A stretch of 64,000 nt of DNA, taken from Anaerotruncus massiliensis (ex Togo et al. 2026) (GTDB lineage Bacteria; Bacillota; Clostridia; Oscillospirales; Ruminococcaceae). The notes under the pieces were generated by a model. It was not told the DNA's origin. It worked only from the letters and a program-made list of their open reading frames with translations, and searched no databases. The stretch covers positions 1,845,501-1,909,500 of the forward strand of contig NZ_LT962687.1 in NCBI RefSeq assembly GCF_900199635.1, given 5' to 3'. Positions 7,113 through 15,988 of the stretch are shown piece by piece. Position 1 is the first letter of the stretch, and each line of letters starts with the position of its first letter. The position numbers and the translations under genes were made by a program.

Positions 7113-9209
7113 ATGATCAATACGATTCGGAAACGCAGCGGCGAGGTCGTCGCCTTTCAGCCGGAGAAAATCACCCGCGCCATCTATAAGGCGGCCGTCG
7201 CGGTGGGCGGCAGCGACTGGGGCCGCGCCGAGGAATTGACCGAGCAGGTCGTCGTCCTCGCAAACGCGCAGTTCCCCGACGGCACCGCCGAAGTGGAAAA
7301 GGTGCAGGACCTCGTCGAGAAGGTGCTCATCGAAAACGGCCACGCCAAGACCTCCAAGGCGTACATCCTCTACCGGGAGAAGCGCCGCAGCGCGCGCGAG
7401 GCGAACGCCCTGATCGGCGCGACGATCGACATGTTCTCCAAGTACATGGGGGACGGCGACTGGCGCGTCAAGGAAAACGCCAACGCCCAGAAATCGATCG
7501 CGGGCATGAACAACTACATCCGCGAGACGTTCACCAAGCAGTACTGGCTGCATGAGATCTACCCCGACAAGATCCGCGACGCCCACCTCTCGGGCGACCT
7601 GCACCTGCACGACCTCGGGTTCTTCGGCCCCTACTGCGCCGGCTGGGACCTCAAGCAGCTGTTGCTCGGCGGCTTCGGCGGCGTGCCCGGCAAGGTCGAA
7701 TCGAGCCCCGCCAAGCACCTGCGCAGCTTTTTGGGCCAGATCGTCAACTCGACCTTCACCACCCAGGGCGAGACGGCGGGCGCGCAGGCGTGGTCCTCCT
7801 TCGACACCTACTGCGCCCCCTTCATCCGCTACGACCACCTCGATTTCGCGACGGTCAAGCAGGCGCTCCAGGAGTTCATCTTCAACCTCAACGTCCCCAC
7901 CCGCGTGGGCTTCCAGTGTCCCTTCTCCAACCTCACCTTCGATATCAAGCCGCCCCGCACCCTGCGCGACCAGGCGGTCATCATCGGCGGCCAGCCGATG
8001 GACGCGACCTACGGCGAGTTCCAGGCGGAGATGGACATGCTCAACCTCGCCTTCTGCGAGGTCATGATGGAGGGCGACAAGAAGGGCCGCGTCTTCACCT
8101 TCCCCATCCCGACGATCAACGTCACCAAGGATTTCGAGTGGGACAGCCCGGTGGTCAACAAATTCATGGAGATCACCTGCAAATACGGCATCCCCTACTT
8201 CTCCAACTACATCAACTCCGACCTCTCCCCCGAGGACGCGCTCTCAATGTGCTGCCGCCTGCGGCTCAACACGGGCGAGCTCAGAAAGCGCGGCGGCGGT
8301 CTCTTCGGCTCCAACCCGCTCACCGGCTCGATCGGCGTCGTGACGGTCAACCTCCCGCGCATCGGCTATCTCTCCAGGACGGAGGAGGAGTTCAAATCCC
8401 GCCTGCTCGACCTGATGGAGATCGCCAAGGAGAGCCTCGAGATCAAGCGCAAGACGATCGAGGAGCAGACCCGCCGCGGCATGTACCCCTATTCGGCGCA
8501 CTACCTCGAAAACGTGAAGGAGCGCACCGGCAGCTACTGGTTCAACCACTTCAACACGATCGGCCTCATCGGCATGAACGAGGCCTGCCTCAACTTCATG
8601 GGCAAGGACATCACCACCCCCGAGGGGCAGAAATTCTCCCTTGACATCCTCGACTTCATGCGCGACACGATCACCCGCTTCCAGGAGGAGACGGGCCACG
8701 TCTACAACCTCGAGGCGACTCCGGCGGAGGGCACCAGCTACAGCCTCGCCCAGCTCGACAGGAAAAAATATCCCGATATCATCACCGCCGGGCAGGACGC
8801 CCCCTACTACACCAACTCGACCCAGCTGCCGGTCGGCTTCACCGACGACATCTTTGAGACGCTCGACCTCCAGGACGAGCTGCAGTGCAAGTACACGGGC
8901 GGCACGGTGCTCCACCTCTATCTCGGCGAGCAGATCAGCGACGTCGAAGTCGCCAAATCGCTCATCCGCAAGGCGTTCACCAACTACCAGCTCCCTTACA
9001 TCTCGCTGACGCCCACCTTCTCGGTCTGCCCCGAGCACGGCTACCTGAACGGCGAGGTCTATTCCTGCCCCGAATGCGGCCGCGACACCGAGGTGTGGAG
9101 CCGTGTGGTCGGTTACCTGCGCCCGGTCCAGAACTTCCACCGCGGCAAGCGCGAGGAGTATAAGGAGCGCAAGAAGTACCGCATCAAACCGGAGGAGCTG
9201 AGCGCATGA
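7113..9209 (+). CDS. nrdD: Anaerobic (class III) ribonucleoside-triphosphate reductase
   Basis: A 698-aa enzyme that makes deoxyribonucleotides from NTPs without oxygen. Residues 1-95 are an ATP-cone allosteric domain. The C-terminus has the Cys4 zinc site (CPEHGYLNGEVYSCPECG) and the glycyl-radical segment RVVGYLRPVQNFHRGKREEY, with the radical on the Gly of VVGYLRP. GAGGAAGG precedes the ATG. The last bases overlap nrdG, whose product installs the radical. The paired NrdR boxes predict repression when dATP is high. Confidence 0.98.
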   Translation: MINTIRKRSGEVVAFQPEKITRAIYKAAVAVGGSDWGRAEELTEQVVVLANAQFPDGTAEVEKVQDLVEKVLIENGHAKTSKAYILYREKRRSAREANALIGATIDMFSKYMGDGDWRVKENANAQKSIAGMNNYIRETFTKQYWLHEIYPDKIRDAHLSGDLHLHDLGFFGPYCAGWDLKQLLLGGFGGVPGKVESSPAKHLRSFLGQIVNSTFTTQGETAGAQAWSSFDTYCAPFIRYDHLDFATVKQALQEFIFNLNVPTRVGFQCPFSNLTFDIKPPRTLRDQAVIIGGQPMDATYGEFQAEMDMLNLAFCEVMMEGDKKGRVFTFPIPTINVTKDFEWDSPVVNKFMEITCKYGIPYFSNYINSDLSPEDALSMCCRLRLNTGELRKRGGGLFGSNPLTGSIGVVTVNLPRIGYLSRTEEEFKSRLLDLMEIAKESLEIKRKTIEEQTRRGMYPYSAHYLENVKERTGSYWFNHFNTIGLIGMNEACLNFMGKDITTPEGQKFSLDILDFMRDTITRFQEETGHVYNLEATPAEGTSYSLAQLDRKKYPDIITAGQDAPYYTNSTQLPVGFTDDIFETLDLQDELQCKYTGGTVLHLYLGEQISDVEVAKSLIRKAFTNYQLPYISLTPTFSVCPEHGYLNGEVYSCPECGRDTEVWSRVVGYLRPVQNFHRGKREEYKERKKYRIKPEELSA

Positions 9210-9895
9210 TCTTCGGCGGGATGCAGCGCAGCAGCACGATCGACTTCCCCGGCGCGCTCGCCTGCGTGCTCTTCACGCGCGGCTGCGACCTCGACTGTTT
9301 CTACTGCCACAACCGCGAGCTGATCGCCGGGGACGGCGACCAGCTCGCCGAAGCCGCCGTCTTTTCCTTCCTCGAAAAGCGGCGGGGCCTGCTCGACGGG
9401 GTGGTCGTGAGCGGCGGGGAGCCGACCCTCCAGCCCGATCTCGAGGAATTCCTCCGCCGCGTCCGCCCGCTCGGCTACCGCGTCAAGCTCGACACCAACG
9501 GCCGGCGGCCCGCGCTCGTCGAACGTCTCTGGGGGGAGGGTCTGCTCGATTACGTCGCAGTCGACGTCAAGGCGCTCCCGGCGGACTGCCCCGCCGTCTG
9601 CGGCGCGGACTGCTTTTCCGACGTGCGCCTTACGATCGATACCCTCCGTTCTCTCGGCGCGGCGTTCGAGGCGCGCACCACCCTCTACCCCGGCCTGGAC
9701 GCCGGGGCGCTCGGGGAACTGCTCGCCTCCTTCCCGCCCCTGCCCCGCTGGCGGCTCAACTACTTCCACATGCCCGGCGCCTTCCGGCCCGCGGACGAAA
9801 CGCGCCTCCGGCTTCCCGCGCTCACCCCGCAGTCGGTCGGAGAGGCGCTGCCGAAGCTGCTCGCCGCGCAGCCCAACCTGCTTCACGGCGCCTGA
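9206..9895 (+). CDS. nrdG: Anaerobic ribonucleotide reductase activating protein (radical SAM)
   Basis: A 229-aa radical SAM protein with the CxxxCxxC cluster motif CDLDCFYC at about residues 28-35, then a GGEP motif. It reductively cleaves SAM and generates the glycyl radical on NrdD. The ATG overlaps the nrdD stop codon (ATGA), so the pair is translationally coupled. It is somewhat longer than the shortest NrdG proteins and resembles the clostridial form. Confidence 0.95.
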   Translation: MIFGGMQRSSTIDFPGALACVLFTRGCDLDCFYCHNRELIAGDGDQLAEAAVFSFLEKRRGLLDGVVVSGGEPTLQPDLEEFLRRVRPLGYRVKLDTNGRRPALVERLWGEGLLDYVAVDVKALPADCPAVCGADCFSDVRLTIDTLRSLGAAFEARTTLYPGLDAGALGELLASFPPLPRWRLNYFHMPGAFRPADETRLRLPALTPQSVGEALPKLLAAQPNLLHGA

Positions 9896-9907
9896 ACCCA
9901 AAACAGC

Positions 9908-9945
9908 GGCAGCCCCGGAACCAGATGGTTCCGGGGCTGCCTTTT
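9908..9945. terminator. Terminator shared by convergent nrdG and FAD-oxidase genes
   Basis: A perfect 15-bp stem (GGCAGCCCCGGAACC with a 4-nt loop), followed by TTTT on the plus strand, lies between the two convergent stop codons. Confidence 0.88.
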
Positions 9946-9955
9946 CGCGCGGCCG

Positions 9956-11359
9956 TCAGAGGCCGCAGACCTTGTGCGGATTGAGGATGTTTTCGGGGTC
10001 GAAGGCGCGTTTGACGCCGCGCATGAGCTCGAGCACCTGCGGCTCGAGCGACTCGCGCAGGTAGGGGCGCTTGGCGTAGCCGATGCCGTGCTCGCCCGAC
10101 ACCTGCCCGCGAAGGACGTTCGCCTCGGCGTAGATCTTCTCCATCGCGAGGTGCAGGATGCGCTGCCATTCGTCCTCCTCCCTGCCGTCCCGTAGGATGT
10201 AGGCGTGGAGGTTGCCGTCCCCCGCGTGGCCGAAGCTCTTGATGCGCACGCCGAGCTCCGACTGGAGGGCGTGGATGTAGGCGACCATCCGGTTGATGCT
10301 GCCGCGCGGCACCACCACGTCGACCTCGTCCATCTCGTCGGTCGAGCCGCGGATCGCCTCGAGGAAGGCGCCGCGCGCCTTCCAGATCGACTCGTCCCGC
10401 TCCTCGGTGTCGGAGATGAGCACGTCGAGCGCGCCCTGCTCGAGGCAGAGTCTAGCGACCCCCTCGTAGTCCCGCTCGATCTGCTCGAGCGAGGGGCCGT
10501 CGAACTTGAGGATGAGGTAGGCGTCGGCCGAGTGGTCGGGGAATTTTTTGCCGAGGTACTGCTCGGCGTCGAGGATGACCTCCCGCTCCATGAATTCGAC
10601 CGCGGTGGGCGCGGCCTTGGAACGGACGATGAGGGGCACTGTGTTGATCGCGTCCCGCAGGCTCGGGAAGGGCACGAGCAGGCTGACGGTGCGCTTCGGC
10701 AGCGGCAGCAGCTTGAGGATGATCTTGGTGACCACGCCGAGGGTCCCCTCCGAGCCGACGATCAGATCCTTCATCGAATAGCCCGAGCTGTTCTTGACGA
10801 CCTTGCCGCCGAACGTGACGATCTCCCCGTTCGGCAGCACAACCTCCAACCCGCGCACATAGTCGCGGGTGACGCCGTATTTGACGGCGCGCATGCCGCC
10901 CGCGTTGGTGCTGACGTTGCCGCCGATCGTGGCGGATTTTTCGCCCGGGTCGGGCGGGTAGAAGAAGCCCTTCTCCTCGACATAGGTGTAGATCTCCATG
11001 AGCAGCACGCCCGGCTCGACGGTCAGAGTCAAATTGTCCTCGTCGAGCTCGAGGAAGCGGTTCATGAGGCTCATGTCGAGCAGGATGCCGCCCTCCGCGG
11101 CGACCGCCGCGCCGACGAGACCGGTGCCCGCGCCGCGCGGGGTGACGGGGATGCGCTCGCGGGAGGCGTAGCGCATGACGGCGGACACCTCCTCCGCCGA
11201 GAGCACCCGCAGCACGACATCGGGATAGTGGACGGTTCCGCTCAACTCGTCGTGGCTGTAGTCCTCGTGAATCTCCTCCCCCGCAAAGACGCGCTCGTCG
11301 TCCCCGATCAGCTCCCGCAGGGCGGCGATATCCGCCGCGGTCATCTGCTTATAGCTCAT
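9956..11359 (-). CDS. FAD-linked D-2-hydroxyacid (lactate-type) dehydrogenase, Etf-coupled
   Basis: A 467-aa GlcD/LctD-family flavoprotein. The N-terminal PCMH FAD-binding domain shows [12 protein letters not shown] (about residue 73) and [10 protein letters not shown]; the C-terminal FAD-oxidase domain has [12 protein letters not shown] and [10 protein letters not shown]. The family oxidises D-lactate, glycolate or other 2-hydroxyacids. The gene follows etfB and etfA with an ATGA overlap, the arrangement of the electron-confurcating lactate dehydrogenase of Acetobacterium (LctB-LctC-LctD), where hydroxyacid oxidation by NAD+ is driven by ferredoxin oxidation. The true substrate may differ from lactate given the neighbouring catabolic genes. 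Confidence 0.88.
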   Translation of the reverse strand: MSYKQMTAADIAALRELIGDDERVFAGEEIHEDYSHDELSGTVHYPDVVLRVLSAEEVSAVMRYASRERIPVTPRGAGTGLVGAAVAAEGGILLDMSLMNRFLELDEDNLTLTVEPGVLLMEIYTYVEEKGFFYPPDPGEKSATIGGNVSTNAGGMRAVKYGVTRDYVRGLEVVLPNGEIVTFGGKVVKNSSGYSMKDLIVGSEGTLGVVTKIILKLLPLPKRTVSLLVPFPSLRDAINTVPLIVRSKAAPTAVEFMEREVILDAEQYLGKKFPDHSADAYLILKFDGPSLEQIERDYEGVARLCLEQGALDVLISDTEERDESIWKARGAFLEAIRGSTDEMDEVDVVVPRGSINRMVAYIHALQSELGVRIKSFGHAGDGNLHAYILRDGREEDEWQRILHLAMEKIYAEANVLRGQVSGEHGIGYAKRPYLRESLEPQVLELMRGVKRAFDPENILNPHKVCGL

Positions 11360-12555
11360 ACCAGCACCCCCTTGGCGGCCTTGATCCGTTCGATGAGGCG
11401 GGGCACGATCTCATAGAGGTCCCCCACCAGCCCGTAGTGGGCGGTTTTGAAGATGGGCGCCTTCTCATCCTGATTGATCGCGACGATGAGGTCGGCGCCC
11501 TGCATCCCCGCGACAAACTGCACCGCTCCCGAGACGCCGCAGGTGATGATGAGCCGGGGACGCACGGTGCGCCCGCTGAGCCCTACCTGGCGCTTGGCCT
11601 CCACCCAGCCGCTCTCGGCGAGCGGGCGGGTGCAGGCGAGTTGCCCGCCGAGCAGCTCCGCGAGCTCCTCGAGCAGCGCGAGGTCCTCTTCCTTTTTGAC
11701 GCCGCGGCCCGCCGCGACGAGCACGTCGACCCCCTCGATGAACTGTTCCGGCTCCTTGGGGGTGACGCCGAGCACCGTCACGCCGCTTTCCAGCATGGCC
11801 GGCGTGACCGACCGCTCCGTGATTTCGCCCGACGGGGCCTTCGACCGCGTGGGCGCGTCCATCACCTTGTAGCGCACCGTCGCCATCTGCGGGCGGTGGT
11901 TGGGGGTGACGATCTGCGCCATGATGTTGCCGCCGAAGGCGGGGCGGATCTGGATGAGGTCGGTGTTTTCGAGCATATCCAGCACGGTGCAGTCGGCGGT
12001 GAGGCCGGTGTGCAGCCGCGCGGCGACGCGGGGGGCGAGCTGCCGCCCGACGGGGGTGGCCCCGACGAGGATGGCGGCGGGCCTCTCCGCCTTGACGAAG
12101 TCCTCAAAGACGTTGGCGTAGGACTCGATACGGAAGCGCGCGAGCGCGGGGTCGTCGTAGACGAACACCCGGTCGACGCCGTAGTGGAGCAGCTCCCGCG
12201 CGGAACCGGCAACGTTTTCCCCGATGAAGAGGGCGTAGACCGGCTGGTCCGCCTTGGCGGCCAGCTCGCGGGCCTTGCCGATCAGCTCGAGCGTGACGGG
12301 ATGAACCCGCCCGTCGACATGGTCGACGTAGACCGCCACCCCCTGCCACGCCGCTTTGTCGACGGCGGGGGCGGGCGCGTCCTCGAGGTATTCGACCGCG
12401 CCCGCGGGGCCCTTCTTGACGCAGATGCGGCACATCTTGCAGGCCGCGTTGACCGAAACGCGCCCCTCCCGCTCCTCGAGCGCGCCGAAGGGGCAGAGCG
12501 CCGCCAGCGCGCGGGGGTCGGGGATTTTCTCCTGATGAATCACCAGCCTCGGCAT
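11356..12555 (-). CDS. etfA: Electron-transfer flavoprotein alpha subunit with N-terminal 4Fe-4S domain
   Basis: A 399-aa protein. Its first 50 residues form a ferredoxin-like domain with C21, C39, C42 and C45 (CPFG, then CKMCRIC), which can ligate one 4Fe-4S cluster. The rest is EtfA, ending with the FAD signature region around [20 protein letters not shown] and [11 protein letters not shown]. The extra cluster domain is characteristic of LctC-type subunits in bifurcating or confurcating complexes. AAGGAGGC precedes the ATG. The dehydrogenase gene overlaps its stop. Confidence 0.93.
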   Translation of the reverse strand: MPRLVIHQEKIPDPRALAALCPFGALEEREGRVSVNAACKMCRICVKKGPAGAVEYLEDAPAPAVDKAAWQGVAVYVDHVDGRVHPVTLELIGKARELAAKADQPVYALFIGENVAGSARELLHYGVDRVFVYDDPALARFRIESYANVFEDFVKAERPAAILVGATPVGRQLAPRVAARLHTGLTADCTVLDMLENTDLIQIRPAFGGNIMAQIVTPNHRPQMATVRYKVMDAPTRSKAPSGEITERSVTPAMLESGVTVLGVTPKEPEQFIEGVDVLVAAGRGVKKEEDLALLEELAELLGGQLACTRPLAESGWVEAKRQVGLSGRTVRPRLIITCGVSGAVQFVAGMQGADLIVAINQDEKAPIFKTAHYGLVGDLYEIVPRLIERIKAAKGVLV

Positions 12556-12567
12556 AACGGGGCCTCC

Positions 12568-13356
12568 TTACACAAACTTTTTGTCGCGCAGCAGCGCGTA
12601 GAGCCGGTCGGAGAGGGCCTCCCCCTCCTCCTTCCACAGCTCCCGGCGGTCGTTCACCGCGGGCGGGAAGATCCGCTGCACCTGGGTGGGCGAGCCGTTC
12701 AGGCCGTAGTGGGTTTCCTCGCGGTCCTCCATCTCGTCGAGCGTGAGAATCTCCACCGGCCGCCCGGCGCTCTCCGTCTTTTTGACGTAGGAGGGCAGGC
12801 GCGGCTGGAAGATGTCCTGGTCGACGGTGAGCAGGCAGGGAAACCTCACCCTCACCCGTTCGACGTCGTCGGGCATATCCATCTCCACCGAAACGCCGTC
12901 CTCCCCGATTTCGAGGATCTTCCGCACGTTGGAGACGCTCGGGATGCCGAGCCACTCGGCCAGCTCCGGCCCGACCTGGGCGGTGTCGCCGTCGGTCGTC
13001 TGCTTGCCGCAGAGGAGCAGGTCGAACTCGCCGAGCCTGCGCACCCCCTGCGAGAGGGCGTAGCTCGTGGCGAGCACGTCCGCGCCGCCGAACCGCCGGT
13101 CGGAGAGGAGCACCCCCTCGTCCGCGCCCATGGCGTAGGCCTCGCGGATGACCGTCTCGGCCTGCGGCGGCCCCATGCTGACGACCGACACCTTCCCGCC
13201 GCACCGCTCCCGCAGGCGCAGGGCGGTCTCGAGCGCGTAGAGGTCGTAGGGGTTCATCTTGGAATCCACCCCGCCCCGCTTGAGGGTGCCGGTCACCGGG
13301 TCGATGTCCACCTTGTTGGTCCCGGGGACCTGTTTGATGCACACGAAAATATTCAT
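12568..13356 (-). CDS. etfB: Electron-transfer flavoprotein beta subunit
   Basis: A 262-aa EtfB protein: N-terminal IFVCIKQVPGTNKVDID, then the MNPYDLYALETALRLRE and CGKQTTDGDTAQVGPELAEW signatures that bind nucleotide and FAD. In confurcating Etf complexes this subunit carries the NAD(H)-reacting flavin. It is the first of the three-gene set etfB-etfA-dehydrogenase, separated by only 12 bases from etfA. The ATG at 13356 follows AAAGGGG. A terminator-like hairpin separates it from the fumarylacetoacetase-family gene upstream, so partial read-through or a separate weak promoter supplies it. Confidence 0.93.
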   Translation of the reverse strand: MNIFVCIKQVPGTNKVDIDPVTGTLKRGGVDSKMNPYDLYALETALRLRERCGGKVSVVSMGPPQAETVIREAYAMGADEGVLLSDRRFGGADVLATSYALSQGVRRLGEFDLLLCGKQTTDGDTAQVGPELAEWLGIPSVSNVRKILEIGEDGVSVEMDMPDDVERVRVRFPCLLTVDQDIFQPRLPSYVKKTESAGRPVEILTLDEMEDREETHYGLNGSPTQVQRIFPPAVNDRRELWKEEGEALSDRLYALLRDKKFV

Positions 13357-13395
13357 CTGCGCTATTTCCCCTTTATCCGATTTGAGTTTTCAAGC

Positions 13396-13426
13396 AAAAG
13401 AGGCCGTCGGGACTGCCGGCGGCCTC
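13396..13426 (-). terminator. Terminator-like hairpin between the FAH-family gene and etfB
   Basis: GAGGCCG pairs with CGGCCTC around an inner CGG/CCG pair. It is followed on the minus strand by TTTTGCTT. It may attenuate read-through into etfB. Confidence 0.6.
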
Positions 13427-13439
13427 TGCGTTCCGTGTC

Positions 13440-14198
13440 TTACGGCGCGCTCACGACGCTGTCCAGCCTGCCGATCCCGCCGATCTCCACCGAGACCCGG
13501 TCCCCCGGCCGCATCGGCCCGATGCCGAGGGTGGTCCCCGTCAGGACGACGTCCCCCGGCTCGAGGGTCATGACCGCCGAGATGTAGCTGACGATCATGC
13601 GCGGCTTGAAGAGCAGGTGCTTCGTGTTGGAGTCCTGCACCACCCTGCCGTTGAGGATGGTGCGGATGGGCAGGTCCGCGGGGTCCGCGTCGGTGTCGAC
13701 GCAGGGGCCGAGCGGCAGGAAGGTGTCGAACCCCTTCGCCACGGTCCACTGCCCGTCGGAGGGCTGGAGGTCGCGCGCGGTCACGTCGTTCGCGCAGGTG
13801 TAGCCGAGGATATACTCCCCCGCCGCGTCCTCCGGGACGTTTTTGGCGCGTTTCCCGATGACGATCGCGAGCTCCCCCTCGTAGTCGACCCGCCTGGACT
13901 GCGGCGGATAGACGATCGCCTCCCCCGGCCCGATGACCGCGGTGGCGGGCTTCATGAAGATGACCGGCGTCTCGGGCACCTTCTCATTCGATTCGATGAT
14001 ATGGTCCATATAGTTGAGTCCCACGCAGACCGCCTTGGTGGGTTCGACCGGCGCGAGCAGCTTCACCCCGGAGAGCGGCGCGCCGCCCTCCGCCGGGGTG
14101 AACCCCTCCGCGACCGAGCCGTCCAGCCATTCCACCCGTTCGCCGCAGAGCTTTCCGTAGCGCGCGCGGCCCTCGTGGAGCACCCTTACCAGTTTCAT
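13440..14198 (-). CDS. Fumarylacetoacetate hydrolase-family protein
   Basis: A 252-aa protein with the FAH fold signatures GLNYMDHIIESN, PVIFMKPATAV, DYEGELAIVIGKRAKNV and GYTCANDVTARDLQ, including the acidic metal ligands (the E in YEGELA and the D in ANDVTARD). Family members hydrolyse or decarboxylate acylpyruvates and related 2-oxo acids with Mg2+ or Mn2+. The ATG at 14198 (MKLVRV) is chosen because the conserved domain starts there; a longer in-frame start would lie upstream of the palindromic operator. The operator at 14229-14241 matches those of the dapA-like and amidohydrolase promoters. Confidence 0.88.
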   Translation of the reverse strand: MKLVRVLHEGRARYGKLCGERVEWLDGSVAEGFTPAEGGAPLSGVKLLAPVEPTKAVCVGLNYMDHIIESNEKVPETPVIFMKPATAVIGPGEAIVYPPQSRRVDYEGELAIVIGKRAKNVPEDAAGEYILGYTCANDVTARDLQPSDGQWTVAKGFDTFLPLGPCVDTDADPADLPIRTILNGRVVQDSNTKHLLFKPRMIVSYISAVMTLEPGDVVLTGTTLGIGPMRPGDRVSVEIGGIGRLDSVVSAP

Positions 14199-14228
14199 AG
14201 TCGTCCCGACTCCCTTCTTACTCATCAG

Positions 14229-14241
14229 ATTGTCAGACATT
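14229..14241. promoter_or_regulatory. FCD/FadR-type operator upstream of the FAH-family gene
   Basis: ATTGTCAGACATT: near-perfect palindrome around TGTC-A-GACA. It lies about 30 bp before the start codon and overlaps a weak -10-like TTTAAT on the minus strand. It closely matches the sites at 20197-20205 and 20358-20366. The 14316-14466 gap beyond it holds only GC-rich inverted repeats and no supported gene. Confidence 0.65.
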
Positions 14242-14466
14242 AAAGCGGCCCAACCGGCGCAAAACCCGTTCCCGCGCCGGAAGCCCGGCGGGATGAAACG
14301 CATCCTCCGGACCATTCTAACATGCCGCGCGTCCCGCGCAAAGTGTGAAAATCCCGATTTGCAGCGGGAAAATCCCGCGGTTTCCCGCCGGCCGCCGTTG
14401 GGAAACGGCCCGGCGGCCGGCCCGCGCGCCCGCGCGGGCCCCGCCGCGGCCAGCTTCTCTCTTCCG

Positions 14467-15183
14467 TCAGCCGCCGAGGTATGCCTTTTTGATGTCGGGG
14501 CTGTTCAGCAGTTCCTGGCTCGGGCCGCTGCCCACGATGTGCCCGACCTCGAGCACGTAGGTGCGGTCGGAGATGGACATCGCCATGAACGCGTTCTGCT
14601 CGACGATGACCACCGGGGTCTTGCGGGTGCGGTTGATCTTGACGATCGCGTCGAACATCTCGTCGACGATGACGGGCGCGAGCCCGAGACTCGGCTCGTC
14701 GAACATGAGCAGCCTGGGGTCGCTCATCATGCCGCGGCCGATCGCGAGCATCTGCTGCTCGCCGCCCGAGAGGGTCCCCGCGAGCTGCCTGGCGCGCTCC
14801 TTGAGGCGCGGGAAGAGCTCGTAGACCTCCTCGACGTGGCGGTCGAGCTCGGCCTTGGAGTACTTCTTGCAGAAGGCGCCCATCTCGAGGTTTTCGAGCA
14901 CGCTCATCTGCGGGAAGACCTCGCGGCCCTCGGGGATGTAGACGATGCCGCGCCCGACGACGAGGTGCGCCTTGAGGTTGCTGATGATTTCGCCGTTATA
15001 GGTGATATCCCCCTTGGCGGGGCGGTTGATGCCCATGATCGTCTTCATCAGGGTGGTCTTGCCGGCGCCGTTGGCGCCGATGATCGAGACAATCTCGTTG
15101 TCCCCCACCTCGATGGACACGTCGAAGAGGGCCTGCACGTTGCCGTAGAAGACGTTGATCCCGTTTACCTTCAGCATAGCCAT
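14467..15183 (-). CDS. livF: Branched-chain-amino-acid-type ABC transporter ATPase LivF
   Basis: A 238-aa ABC ATPase: Walker A GANGAGKTT (about residue 37), Q-loop then YIPEGREVFPQMSVLENLEMG typical of LivF, signature LSGGEQQMLAIGRGMM and Walker B LLMFDEPSLGLAP. It energises uptake together with LivG. It is the last gene of the importer operon; GGAGGGTTAGG precedes the ATG at 15183. The transporter family also carries amides, urea, aromatic acids and other small polar compounds, so amino acids are not certain. Confidence 0.95.
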   Translation of the reverse strand: MAMLKVNGINVFYGNVQALFDVSIEVGDNEIVSIIGANGAGKTTLMKTIMGINRPAKGDITYNGEIISNLKAHLVVGRGIVYIPEGREVFPQMSVLENLEMGAFCKKYSKAELDRHVEEVYELFPRLKERARQLAGTLSGGEQQMLAIGRGMMSDPRLLMFDEPSLGLAPVIVDEMFDAIVKINRTRKTPVVIVEQNAFMAMSISDRTYVLEVGHIVGSGPSQELLNSPDIKKAYLGG

Positions 15184-15187
15184 AAGC

Positions 15188-15988
15188 CTAACCCTCCACC
15201 GCCGGCGGGAGGTCCACCGGCTTATACTTGTCGCCGAGATAAGCGCGGATCACCTCGTCGTTGTTCTGGATCTCATAGGGGTTGCCCTCGGCGATCTTCG
15301 CGCCGAAGTTGAGCACGGTGATCTTGGTGCTGATGTTCATGACGACGTCCATGTTGTGCTCGATGAGGAAGAGGTCGATCCCCTTCTCGTGGGTCTTGAG
15401 CAGGATATCGACGAACTCGCGGCGTTCGGAGGGGTTGAGCCCCGCGGCCGGCTCGTCGAGGATGAGCAGGTCGGGCTTCATCATGAGCGCGCGCCCGAGC
15501 TCGGTCATCTTCTGCTTGCCGTAGGCGAGGTTCTTGACCTTCTCATGCCGCAGGTCGGCCATACCGATCTCCTCCAGGACCTCCTCGGCGCGTTCGATGA
15601 GCAGCTTCTCCTCCCGTTTTTCGCCGCGCAGGTCGACCAGAAACTGGATGAGCCCGATCCTGGTCATCTGGTGCGCGCCGATCATGAGGTTTTCGAGCAC
15701 GCTCATCGAGCTGAAGAGCTTGAGGTTCTGGAAGGTGCGCCCGATGCCGAGCCGGGCGATCTGGAAGACCGGCTTGCCGCTGATCTGGGTATCGCCATAG
15801 AAGATCGTCCCGTCGCTCACCGGCAGCACGCCGGTGATCATGTTGACGGTGGTGGTCTTTCCGGAGCCGTTGGGACCGATCAGGGAATGGATGCAGTTTT
15901 TGGGCATTTCCAGAGACAGGTCGTTGACGGCGACCAGCCCGGAAAACCGTTTGGTGACATGTTCCAGCTTCAAGACAGGTTCCATCAT
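15188..15988 (-). CDS. livG: Branched-chain-amino-acid-type ABC transporter ATPase LivG
   Basis: A 266-aa ABC ATPase with Walker A GPNGSGKTT (about residue 40), GIGRTFQNLKLFSSMSVLEN, signature LAYGKQKMTELGRALMM and Walker B LLILDEPAAGLNP. The start is the ATGATG at 15983-15988, which overlaps the livM stop and has GGAGGG just upstream. A much longer in-frame reading upstream lies inside livM and is not used. It pairs with LivF to drive import. Confidence 0.95.
   Translation of the reverse strand: MMEPVLKLEHVTKRFSGLVAVNDLSLEMPKNCIHSLIGPNGSGKTTTVNMITGVLPVSDGTIFYGDTQISGKPVFQIARLGIGRTFQNLKLFSSMSVLENLMIGAHQMTRIGLIQFLVDLRGEKREEKLLIERAEEVLEEIGMADLRHEKVKNLAYGKQKMTELGRALMMKPDLLILDEPAAGLNPSERREFVDILLKTHEKGIDLFLIEHNMDVVMNISTKITVLNFGAKIAEGNPYEIQNNDEVIRAYLGDKYKPVDLPPAVEG

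Noticed and set aside
11437-13587. Long plus-strand reading frame opposite etfA and etfB (716 codons)
   Set aside because: It is antisense to well-supported genes, has low-complexity Gly/Arg/His-rich translation and no ribosome site; long mirror frames are expected in GC-rich DNA.
14400-14445. GC-rich inverted repeat after livF considered as a terminator
   Set aside because: The GGCCCGCGCG-CC-CGCGCGGGCC palindrome has no T-run on either strand.
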